Below, one piece after another: positions 57,151 to 64,000 of a DNA stretch of 64,000 bases. Both the position numbers and the translations under genes were made by a program. Under the pieces are notes generated by a model. The model saw nothing but the letters and a program-made list of their open reading frames with translations, ran no database searches and was not told the origin of the DNA. The first letter of the stretch is position 1, and each line of letters opens with the position of its first letter. Origin of the DNA: Maricaulis sp965228215 (GTDB taxonomy: Bacteria; Pseudomonadota; Alphaproteobacteria; Caulobacterales; Maricaulaceae); assembly GCA_965228215.1 (NCBI GenBank), contig OZ245800.1:1922001-1986000 (forward strand). The letters are read 5' to 3'.

Positions 57151-58066
57151 AGCCGTCATCCTCCTGCGGCGCGCGCCGACGCGCTCCGCGATCTCCCCGG
57201 CGCATCGCCCGCGGCTGTGCCTCGCCGGTCAGCGCGAAACGGTCGGTCTCCCAGTCAAACTCCAGCGCGAGGCCGTGCAGCCCGCCCATGCCGAGATTAC
57301 CGAAGGGAGCGTCGAAGAAGGTCACGCTTTGCAGCGGGATGTTCACCTCGCCCAGTTCAGCGACTGCATCCAGCGGCGCGCCATGAATCTCGAACTCCGT
57401 ATCCACCGTGCGGCCGCGTCCGATCACCTGGACGGGGCCGGTCAGTGGCAGGGTGGATTCGAGGCTCCGGGGCACGGACAGAATGCTTGGTGAGCCGGTA
57501 TCGATGTGAACCGGGAATTCGGTCTCGCCAATGATCATGCCGGTCTCGATAATGGGCGAGAAATCGCCGATCGGCCGCCAGGCGCCCTCCGGCACGTCTT
57601 CGAACTCACCGCCGAATTCGAGCTCGTATTCGACAAAATCAAAGGCCACACGGCCAAAATCCCGGAACAGGCTGGGACCGATCACGCCCTGATAGGGTGT
57701 TGGTCCGGACATCATGCCGACGACCAGGACTTCGAAATCACTGACCTCGGCGCCATTGACGCTGAGCGTTTCGATCGCCGCGCGGTCGACAGTCATCGTC
57801 TCTTCGCTCAGCGGGCTGCGGACCTCGCCCTGGCCAACCACGGACAGCCCCAGCGTTTCGACCAGGTCCGGACGAATGACAGGCCCCGAAGCGCCGGTGT
57901 CGAATATGAACGCAAACGGGCCCTGGCCATTGATCATGACCTCGACGACCGGGCGGCCCGTCGACACGTCGAACGGCACCGAGATGGGCTGGTTTTCATC
58001 GGCCACCCCGGCGGACGTGCCTGCGAGAATGCCCGCGAAGGCGGAGACCAGAATTGGGGTTTTCAC
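57149..58066 (-). CDS. Retropepsin-like aspartyl protease, exported
   Basis: 305 aa with a signal peptide (KTPILVSAFAGILAGTSAGVA). Two protease half motifs are FIFDTGASGPVIRPD and VHIDTGSPSILSVP, with no PDZ domain. GTG at 58066, with GGAGG seven bases upstream, is preferred to the ATG at 58072, which is too close to that SD. Same architecture as the protein at 18816 without its PDZ. Divergent from PadR. Confidence 0.78.
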   Translation of the reverse strand: MKTPILVSAFAGILAGTSAGVADENQPISVPFDVSTGRPVVEVMINGQGPFAFIFDTGASGPVIRPDLVETLGLSVVGQGEVRSPLSEETMTVDRAAIETLSVNGAEVSDFEVLVVGMMSGPTPYQGVIGPSLFRDFGRVAFDFVEYELEFGGEFEDVPEGAWRPIGDFSPIIETGMIIGETEFPVHIDTGSPSILSVPRSLESTLPLTGPVQVIGRGRTVDTEFEIHGAPLDAVAELGEVNIPLQSVTFFDAPFGNLGMGGLHGLALEFDWETDRFALTGEAQPRAMRRGDRGARRRAPQEDDG

Positions 58067-58079
58067 AATCATTCCTCCA

Positions 58080-58098
58080 ATGTTACTAATCGTAACAT
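58080..58098. promoter_or_regulatory. Candidate PadR operator
   Basis: Perfect 7-base dyad ATGTTAC-TAATC-GTAACAT between the divergent protease and PadR genes, ending against the PadR frame. PadR proteins often bind ATGT...ACAT palindromes. Suits joint control of both genes. Confidence 0.6.
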
Positions 58099-58638
58099 AT
58101 GGGAGTGAGTTTCCGGTCGAATGGGCATGAGATGAAACTTGAGTCATCAAACGCGACACTGACTGAATTGGAAGGTGCCGTGCTCGCGACAATCACCGAG
58201 CGGGGGCCGATGACGGCTTATGGTCTCAAGGAGGTGTTCCGGCGCTCGCCCTCGGGTTTCTGGTCGGGCAGTGCGGGCGCGGTTTATCCGCTGGTCAAAC
58301 GGCTGGAGGCTCGGGGTCTGCTGACCTCCGCCGAGACCAGCGCATCAAAACGGCCCAAGCGCGAATTCACGATTTCTCCGGAGGGCCGTCGCCTGATGCA
58401 AGCTTGGATCGCCGATGTCACCCAGGCCACCAATCTCGGCTATGATCCCCTACGCACGCGGGCGCAATTCAGTCACTTGCTCGATCAGCGTCAGCGCAAT
58501 GCTTTTTTCGATGCGGTTGAAGACAAGATCATGGATGCACCGGCCCCGCCGGATGCCAGCGATCGCGTGGGTTTGCTGCACGGCCATTGGCTGAAAGCGC
58601 GCGCCGCCTGGTTCAGGGCTTTCCGGAAGGACGGGTAG
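58099..58638 (+). CDS. PadR-family transcriptional regulator
   Basis: 179 aa (or about 168 if the ATG at 58132 is used). PadR winged helix: LTELEGAVLATITERGPMTAYGL then AVYPLVKRLEARGLL, followed by a C-terminal helical dimerisation domain. Located beside the aspartyl protease gene with a shared dyad, so likely represses itself and that gene. Confidence 0.88.
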   Translation: MGVSFRSNGHEMKLESSNATLTELEGAVLATITERGPMTAYGLKEVFRRSPSGFWSGSAGAVYPLVKRLEARGLLTSAETSASKRPKREFTISPEGRRLMQAWIADVTQATNLGYDPLRTRAQFSHLLDQRQRNAFFDAVEDKIMDAPAPPDASDRVGLLHGHWLKARAAWFRAFRKDG

Positions 58639-58672
58639 GCGGGGAGGCCCGGCACGCCGGGCCTCCGTTTCG

Positions 58673-59107
58673 CTAGAGATCCACCTGCAGAACAGGCGTC
58701 CCGTCGGAGATCTTTTCCCAGCTTGCACCACTGCGTTCCAGCACGCCTTCGACACGGCGGCGGTGCGAGGAGAAATGCTCGGACGCCACCACGTCGATCG
58801 GCTGGTCGAACTCGATCACGATCTTGCGGCGTCCGCCCTTGTATTCCTGCAGACCCAGTATGGTTCCGCTGAAGGCATGGCCGAGATAGCGCCCGCTGAC
58901 CGGACCGCCCACGGTGAGACCGGGACGGGTGGTGTCAGCGAGAGACGGGCTCATCGTGTTCCAGTTGCGGAAGCCATACTGCTTCGCCACCAGTTCGAGC
59001 GCATCGCTGTGGGAAATGAAATTGCCCTCCGCTTCCAGCGAGGAGCGGAGTCGTTTGGCCTGGGCCTTGATCACATCACGGCCCGGCAGAGTCTGGGTGT
59101 TCGACAT
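58673..59107 (-). CDS. Glyoxalase-superfamily-associated small protein
   Basis: 144 aa. The N-terminal half has HSDALELVAKQYGFRNWN, a pattern common in proteins labelled glyoxalase superfamily protein; no metal-binding glyoxalase residues are evident. The C-terminal part is beta-rich. Function unknown. The second of two tandem ATGs (59107) has GAGG at better spacing. Confidence 0.68.
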   Translation of the reverse strand: MSNTQTLPGRDVIKAQAKRLRSSLEAEGNFISHSDALELVAKQYGFRNWNTMSPSLADTTRPGLTVGGPVSGRYLGHAFSGTILGLQEYKGGRRKIVIEFDQPIDVVASEHFSSHRRRVEGVLERSGASWEKISDGTPVLQVDL

Positions 59108-59258
59108 CATGTCGCCTCATGCACAGTCTGCATGCGTAGTCTGGATGGGGCCCGCCTTGCCATCGCACCGCATGTCACTGTTTCAGCGTCATGAGTGAAG
59201 GAGATTTCGCCTTGGCCGAAGCCGCGGGCGGCAGGCATCTCCCGGCCGAGGCAGCTAT

Positions 59259-60770
59259 CTAGGGACGCGCGCCCTGCGGGTCAAGGCTGGCCTCGCCGGA
59301 TGCCTCGGCATCGGCGGTCAGCGTTTGCGGTTCTGCGGCGGCCGGGGCTGAGTCCCGCAGTGCCAGGATGCGATCCCGTTCGGCTTCGAACAGCGGGATT
59401 TCGGCGTCGGTCAGCTGGCGACCGGTCGGCAGGTCCAGCGTCATCGGATTCACCGGACGGCCATTGTGGTGCACTTCGTAATGCAGGTGCGGCCCGGTGG
59501 AGCGGCCCGTCGTGCCCACATAACCGATCACCTGGCCCTGGGTGACCTGGCTGCCGGAGCGGATGCCCCGCGCGAAACCATTCAGGTGGGCATAGGCCGT
59601 CTGATAGCCGTTGGCGTGACGGATGCGGATGTAATTGCCGAAACTGCCGAAACGATTTGCCCGTTCCACGACGCCGTTGCCGGCGGCCAGAATCGGCGTG
59701 CCGGTCGGCGCGGCGAAGTCGGTTCCGTTGTGATTACGCGTATAGCCCAGGATCGGGTGGCGGCGGCGTCCGAAATGCGAGGAGAGGCGCGCGCCGTTGA
59801 TCGGGGTCAGCATCAGCAGACGCTGGGCACTTTCGCCGTCGCCGCTGTAATAGCCAACAATGCCGTCGGGCGTCTCGAAGCGGAAGAAATCCATCGGATC
59901 GCGGCGGCCATTGTAGCGCGCATAGAGAATGTCGCCCGTGCGGGCCACATCGCCCTCTTCATCCATGAAGCGTTCGAACAGGATCTCGAACTCGTCCCCG
60001 GCGCGAATGGAGCGCTGGAAGTCGATCGCGTAGGCGAGGACACCGGCCAGTTCAACGACGACCCGGTCGGTCGCGCCGGCCGTCAGCGCGTCCTCGTAGA
60101 GCGAGGTGTTGATGGTGCCGCTGGCCAGGACCATTTCGGATTCGAAGGTGGCGATCGTTTCGCGGGCGCGGAAGTCTTCGTCAAACGTGCGCGCCACGGT
60201 GATCGAGCGTTCCACATCCGGACGGAAGGAGAGGCCGTTTAGGCGTAGTCCGGCGGCTTCGGAGGAGGATTCCCCGACAGGGGCCGGCTGGACTTCCAGA
60301 TAGAGATTGATGCGCTGTCCCGCGCGCAGGCGCCGCAGATTGTAGACGTCGCCCAGCGCGTTGATCGCGCGAGCCGCTTCGACACGGTCGATACCGGCAT
60401 CGTCGAGCACGCCGGCCAGCGTGCCGCCGCGCGGAACCGTACGGGTCGCATGCATCAGGGCCGGACAGTCGACGCAATCGCCGAAGGCGCCGTAATCCTG
60501 TTCGGCGGCCGAGAGCGACAGGAAGGCGTCGGTTTCGGGCTGCAAGATATCCGTTTCCGGCAGTTCGGTCTCGGCGAGCTCGAGTGCGTCCGTGTCCGGT
60601 GAGATGATGTCGGCCGGTGCGGCAGCCACAGCCAGTTCCGTCGCGTCGCTGCTCTGCACGGGCAGGAAGAGAAGCGCTGCGAGCAGGAGGGCCGACAGGC
60701 CACCGCTCGCCAGACCGACAAGAATCTGCGAACGACGCGCATCGGCTCGGCTTACATCAAATCCGGACAT
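59259..60770 (-). CDS. M23 murein endopeptidase, MepM-like
   Basis: 503 aa with a membrane anchor (about 17-37), a LysM/OapA-like region (RRLRAGQRINLYLE) and a C-terminal LytM domain with all zinc ligands: HNGTDFA, AHLNGF and GPHLHYEV. Such proteins cut peptidoglycan cross-links during growth or division. C-terminal acidic tail. Divergent from chpT. Confidence 0.9.
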   Translation of the reverse strand: MSGFDVSRADARRSQILVGLASGGLSALLLAALLFLPVQSSDATELAVAAAPADIISPDTDALELAETELPETDILQPETDAFLSLSAAEQDYGAFGDCVDCPALMHATRTVPRGGTLAGVLDDAGIDRVEAARAINALGDVYNLRRLRAGQRINLYLEVQPAPVGESSSEAAGLRLNGLSFRPDVERSITVARTFDEDFRARETIATFESEMVLASGTINTSLYEDALTAGATDRVVVELAGVLAYAIDFQRSIRAGDEFEILFERFMDEEGDVARTGDILYARYNGRRDPMDFFRFETPDGIVGYYSGDGESAQRLLMLTPINGARLSSHFGRRRHPILGYTRNHNGTDFAAPTGTPILAAGNGVVERANRFGSFGNYIRIRHANGYQTAYAHLNGFARGIRSGSQVTQGQVIGYVGTTGRSTGPHLHYEVHHNGRPVNPMTLDLPTGRQLTDAEIPLFEAERDRILALRDSAPAAAEPQTLTADAEASGEASLDPQGARP

Positions 60771-60989
60771 GGTTTCGGTTTACTCCGGTCGGCAACGCAA
60801 TACTGCGAGGTCACTAGCAAGTCTTGCACCGTTAGGCATGACGAAAGCCTTACGATACGTGAATGCCGCCCAACCCAGCCTGAATCATGTCTTGGCGACG
60901 CCCGATTGCCAAGCCCTTTCCACGCCTAGTTTGACAGCGGGGCTGTAGAAAGGGGCGCGAGGGGCAAAGAATCGTGTATTCGATATGGC

Positions 60990-61661
60990 ATGAGTGAAGA
61001 ACGCATCGCCGAACTGGCCTCCGATCAACTCGCGGCACTTCTGTGCGCGCGTCTGTGTCACGACCTCGTCAGCCCGGTCTCTGCACTGGGTGCAGCGCTG
61101 AGTGTGCTGGACGATGAAAGCGCGCCGGACATGCATGACGACGCGATGGAACTGGTGCGCGAAAGCTCCCGCCAGGCCCAGGCCAAGCTGGAATTTGCGC
61201 GCCTGGCTTTCGGTGCAGGTGGTTCGGCTCCCGGCATTCTTGATACGCGTGAATTGCAGCGCCTGACGGAGGCGATGTTCTCGGCCTCCAAGCCGGAGAT
61301 CGTCTGGAAGGTCGAAACACCGGGTCTCGAGAAGTCGGCATCTCGTCTGCTCCTCAATCTCTGCCTTCTGGGTGTCGATGCTGTTCCGCGCGGCGGCACG
61401 GTAACCATCGAGGCGACCGAGAGCGCCGGAGTGTCCCGCATCCAGATCGTGTCCGATGGTCCGCGGGCCCGTCTGGACGAGAATTACGCCAAGGCCCTGG
61501 ACGGTACGGTGCCGGAAGGCGGCTATGATGGCCGGTCCATCCAGCCCTATTATGCGGGCCTTATCGCGCGCAATTCCGGAGGTCGTGTCAGCGCCCGGGT
61601 TGATGGCGAGCGTGTGGAGTTCGTGGCCCTCGTCGAGCCGCAGCAGGAACAGGCGGCCTGA
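60990..61661 (+). CDS. chpT: Histidine phosphotransferase ChpT
   Basis: Relay protein that passes phosphate from CckA to CtrA and CpdR, controlling the cell cycle in Caulobacter and relatives. 223 aa: a DHp-like helical hairpin with phospho-histidine H24 in LCARLCHDLVSPVSALG, then a degenerate ATPase-like domain without ATP motifs, the ChpT hallmark. Presence limits the organism to alphaproteobacteria with the CtrA pathway. Confidence 0.93.
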   Translation: MSEERIAELASDQLAALLCARLCHDLVSPVSALGAALSVLDDESAPDMHDDAMELVRESSRQAQAKLEFARLAFGAGGSAPGILDTRELQRLTEAMFSASKPEIVWKVETPGLEKSASRLLLNLCLLGVDAVPRGGTVTIEATESAGVSRIQIVSDGPRARLDENYAKALDGTVPEGGYDGRSIQPYYAGLIARNSGGRVSARVDGERVEFVALVEPQQEQAA

Positions 61662-61689
61662 CCCGTTTCATTACGGTGCATATTTGATG

Positions 61690-61717
61690 AACAGAGAGAT
61701 TCATTCCGTCTCTGTTT
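61690..61717 (+). terminator. Weak terminator after chpT
   Basis: AACAGAGA/TCTCTGTT stem (61690-61697 and 61709-61716) with an 11-base loop and TTT. May partly end chpT transcription ahead of cheA. Confidence 0.4.
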
Positions 61718-61752
61718 CACCAACTCTCCGTTAACCAAGATCATGCGACGGT

Positions 61753-61789
61753 CCGTCTGATTTAGCGCCTCCCGGCGCCCAACAGACGG
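61753..61789 (+). promoter_or_regulatory. Hairpin covering the cheA ribosome-binding site
   Basis: CCGTCTG (61753-61759) pairs with CAGACGG (61783-61789), enclosing GCGCC/GGCGC (61765-61778) with loop TCCC. The 3' strand runs into the presumed SD (ACGGGG) 6 bases before the cheA ATG, so folding would hide it. Confidence 0.55.
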
Positions 61790-61797
61790 GGCCTGCC

Positions 61798-64000
61798 ATG
61801 GATGATCTCATCAGCGAGTTCTTGACCGAGACTGCCGAAAGTCTTGATGTCATTGACGCGGAGCTGGTGCGTTTTGAGAATAACCCGGACGACCGGGCCA
61901 TTCTCGATAACATTTTCCGCCTTCTTCATACTGTTAAGGGAACTTGCGGCTTTCTGGGCCTGCCTCGTCTCGAGGCCGTGGCGCATGCCGGTGAGACCCT
62001 GCTCGGAAAGTTCCGCGACGGCGAACTGGAAGTCACGCCGCCCATGGTCACCCTGGTCCTCGAATCGATCGACCAGATCAAGGTGCTGCTGGAAACGCTG
62101 GAACAGACCGGTGTTGAAGCTGAAGGCGATGATGCCGAACTGATCAAGCGTCTCGAGGACGCGGCGATGGGCAAGGGAGCTGCCGCGGCCCCGGCAGCCG
62201 AGACTGCCGAGCCGGAGACGCCGGAAGGTTGGGATGATGATCTCGGCCGCGAACTGCGTCCGGGTGAAGTGTCCCTGGCCGACCTCGAAGCTGCCTTTAA
62301 TGAAGCCACTGTCGATGGCGAGGAGCCGCCGGCCGAGGAGACGCAACATCTCGGTGTGGGCGATTTCGATCCGGAACTCGGCCGCGAGCTGCGTCCGGGT
62401 GAGGTTTCTGCCGCCGAACTCGAGGCAGCCTTCGCGGAAGCCGAGACCGAGCCGGGCATGGAAGCTCCGAACCCGGCCGATACGAACATCATTACCGCGG
62501 ACATGAGCAAGGAAGAGGCTCTGCAGACGGCGGTGGCCGAGCTCACAGGTGGCGATGCCGGCGGTCCGGGCGGCGAGGGCGGTCCCCGGGTCCAGCAAAC
62601 CGTGCGGGTCGGTGTCGACGTGCTCGAAGCGCTGATGACCACCGTGTCCGAACTCGTCCTGACCCGTAACCAGCTGATGCAGACGGTGCGCGGTATCGAG
62701 GACGAGGAGATCAAGGGTCCGCTCCAGCGCCTGTCCGCAGTGACCGGTGAGCTGCAGGACGGTGTCATGAAGACCCGCATGCAGCCGATCGGCGATGCCT
62801 GGCGCAAACTCCCGCGGATCATCCGCGACGTGTCCACCGATCTCGGCAAGAAGATCGAACTGGTCATGGAAGGGAATGAGACCGAGCTGGACCGTCAGGT
62901 GCTCGAACTCATCAAGGATCCGCTCACCCACATGGTGCGCAATTCTGCCGACCACGGCCTGGAAATGCCGGAAGACCGCGTGAATGCAGGCAAGCCGGAA
63001 AAGGGTACGATCAAGCTCTCCGCCTATCATGAAGGCGGGCACATCATTATCTCCATCGCCGATGACGGCATGGGGCTGAACACTGCGAAGATCGGCGAGA
63101 AGGCTCTCGAGAAGGGCCTGACGACGCACGAGGAACTGGCCCGCCTGACCGAGGCCCAGATTCACCGTTTCATCTTCGCTCCGGGTTTCTCCACGGCGGC
63201 CAAGGTCACCAATCTGTCCGGCCGCGGTGTCGGCATGGATGTGGTGCGGACCAATATCGAGCAGATCGGCGGTGTCGTCGATGTGACCTCGAAAAAGGGT
63301 CAGGGCACGCATTTCTCCATCAAGATCCCGCTGACCCTCGCGATTGTGTCCGCGCTGATCATCGGTTGCGAGAACCAGCGTTTCGCCATTCCGCAATTGT
63401 CGGTCCGCGAACTGGTCCGCGTCGGTGCCGGGTCCGAGCACACGGTTGAAAGCCTGAACGGCGCTCGTGTCATGCGTCTGCGTGACCGGCTGATGCCGCT
63501 GGTTGATCTGCACGAAGTGCTGGGCGTCGGAAACGCGACAGACATGGAAGAGCAGGAAGCCGGTTTTGTCGTCGTGCTCGATGCCGGCGGACGCAATGTC
63601 GGCGTGATCGTCGACAATGTCCTCGACACCGAGGAGATCGTGGTGAAGCCGCTCTCCGACTCGCTGCGTGGCGTGGCGGCCTATTCCGGCGCGACCATTC
63701 TCGGCGACGGTTCCGTGATCATGATCCTCGATCCGAACGGTCTGGCCGGCGAGATCGTCTCCGCCATGGATGACGATGCCAATGAATCCGCAGCCGCTTC
63801 GGTTTCCGAAATGCAACAGACGCAACGCCTGCTCCTGGTTCGTGCCGGCGGCGAAGAGCCCAAGGCGGTTCCGCTCGCTCTCGTCACGCGCCTGGAAGAG
63901 TTCGATCCCGAGACGATCGAGAACGCCAACGACCAGATGGTTGTCCAGTATCGCGGCCGGCTCATGCCGATCGTGCCGCTGGGTGCCCAGATCCAGTGTG
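61798..64000 (+). CDS. cheA: Chemotaxis histidine kinase CheA, partial
   Basis: CheA, the chemotaxis kinase, cut by the right edge after about 734 codons. Hpt domain with H44 in RLLHTVKGTCGFLG, a linker with two near-identical 25-residue repeats (146-170 and 191-215) where CheA normally has its P2 CheY-binding domain, then dimerisation (SELVLTRNQLMQ), ATPase (HMVRNSADHGLE) and CheW-like regulatory domain; a second CheW-like stretch begins near the edge. Frame starts at the ATG 61798. Long antisense frames over it are shadows. Confidence 0.93.
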   Translation, partial: MDDLISEFLTETAESLDVIDAELVRFENNPDDRAILDNIFRLLHTVKGTCGFLGLPRLEAVAHAGETLLGKFRDGELEVTPPMVTLVLESIDQIKVLLETLEQTGVEAEGDDAELIKRLEDAAMGKGAAAAPAAETAEPETPEGWDDDLGRELRPGEVSLADLEAAFNEATVDGEEPPAEETQHLGVGDFDPELGRELRPGEVSAAELEAAFAEAETEPGMEAPNPADTNIITADMSKEEALQTAVAELTGGDAGGPGGEGGPRVQQTVRVGVDVLEALMTTVSELVLTRNQLMQTVRGIEDEEIKGPLQRLSAVTGELQDGVMKTRMQPIGDAWRKLPRIIRDVSTDLGKKIELVMEGNETELDRQVLELIKDPLTHMVRNSADHGLEMPEDRVNAGKPEKGTIKLSAYHEGGHIIISIADDGMGLNTAKIGEKALEKGLTTHEELARLTEAQIHRFIFAPGFSTAAKVTNLSGRGVGMDVVRTNIEQIGGVVDVTSKKGQGTHFSIKIPLTLAIVSALIIGCENQRFAIPQLSVRELVRVGAGSEHTVESLNGARVMRLRDRLMPLVDLHEVLGVGNATDMEEQEAGFVVVLDAGGRNVGVIVDNVLDTEEIVVKPLSDSLRGVAAYSGATILGDGSVIMILDPNGLAGEIVSAMDDDANESAAASVSEMQQTQRLLLVRAGGEEPKAVPLALVTRLEEFDPETIENANDQMVVQYRGRLMPIVPLGAQIQC

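Noticed and set aside
61762..63825. 687-codon open frame on the minus strand across cheA
   Set aside because: Shadow of cheA; the plus-strand frame carries Hpt, ATPase and CheW motifs in order.

Overview
The window is a gene-dense, GC-rich stretch of an alphaproteobacterial chromosome. The strongest taxonomic clues are a ChpT-type histidine phosphotransferase (CckA-ChpT-CtrA relay), alphaproteobacteria-restricted families (DUF1178, DUF2093, DUF4167, DUF4170), an NDUFAF5-like methyltransferase beside comF/grxC, and a RodZ-like HTH protein. A stalked or dimorphic Caulobacterales/Maricaulales (Hyphomonadaceae-like) bacterium is the best guess; this is inferred from gene content, not from a search. 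I see no rRNA, tRNA, CRISPR, prophage or insertion sequence.

Layout. 0-7 kb: xerD, accA, a GNAT acetyltransferase and secA, then a parvulin lipoprotein, mutT and a lone Flp pilin gene. 7-12 kb: a conserved block of methyltransferase, comF, grxC, nitrilase-like hydrolase, DUF1178 and CYTH, with ubiG converging on it. 12-18 kb: lysC, ptsP (PTS-Ntr enzyme I), a RodZ-like protein, ispG and an ArsC-like reductase. 18-25 kb: a DUF6090-like membrane protein, a PDZ/aspartyl-protease-like protein, a LOG-family nucleotide hydrolase, a flavin disulfide reductase, an 890-base gene-free block full of hairpins, a small lipoprotein and ubiD. 25-31 kb: a degenerate BLUF-like protein, a strictosidine-synthase-like propeller, an ArsR-SRPBCC pair, a serine hydrolase, an enoyl-CoA isomerase-like protein and a MarR regulator. 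31-42 kb: DUF2093 and an M23 peptidase, then the lipid A/LPS core cluster (DUF374 acyltransferase, waaA, lpxK, lpxL-like) with a divergent dual-specificity phosphatase, a sensor kinase, an MsbA-like exporter, DUF4170 and pmbA. 42-49 kb: small membrane and redox proteins, a mini flagellar-rod-like protein, a two-domain hydrolase, DUF1232, an aminotransferase, MAPEG, Sel1 and SUKH proteins. 49-57 kb: prfA, a lipoprotein hydrolase, prmC, DUF4167, MOSC and clpB. 57-64 kb: an aspartyl protease with a divergent PadR regulator, a glyoxalase-superfamily protein, an M23 murein hydrolase, chpT, and cheA running off the right edge.

Themes. Envelope work dominates: protein export (secA), lipid A assembly and export, murein hydrolysis, lipoproteins and membrane proteins. 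Signalling is the second theme (a GAF/PAS sensor kinase, chpT, cheA, ptsP). The most unusual signals are non-coding: a 72-base perfect-hairpin repeat present twice in inverted orientation, a cloverleaf-like hairpin cluster in the gene-free block, a hairpin covering the cheA ribosome-binding site, and four convergent gene pairs whose TAG stop codons overlap as CTAG. About half the genes I annotate end in TAG by hand count.
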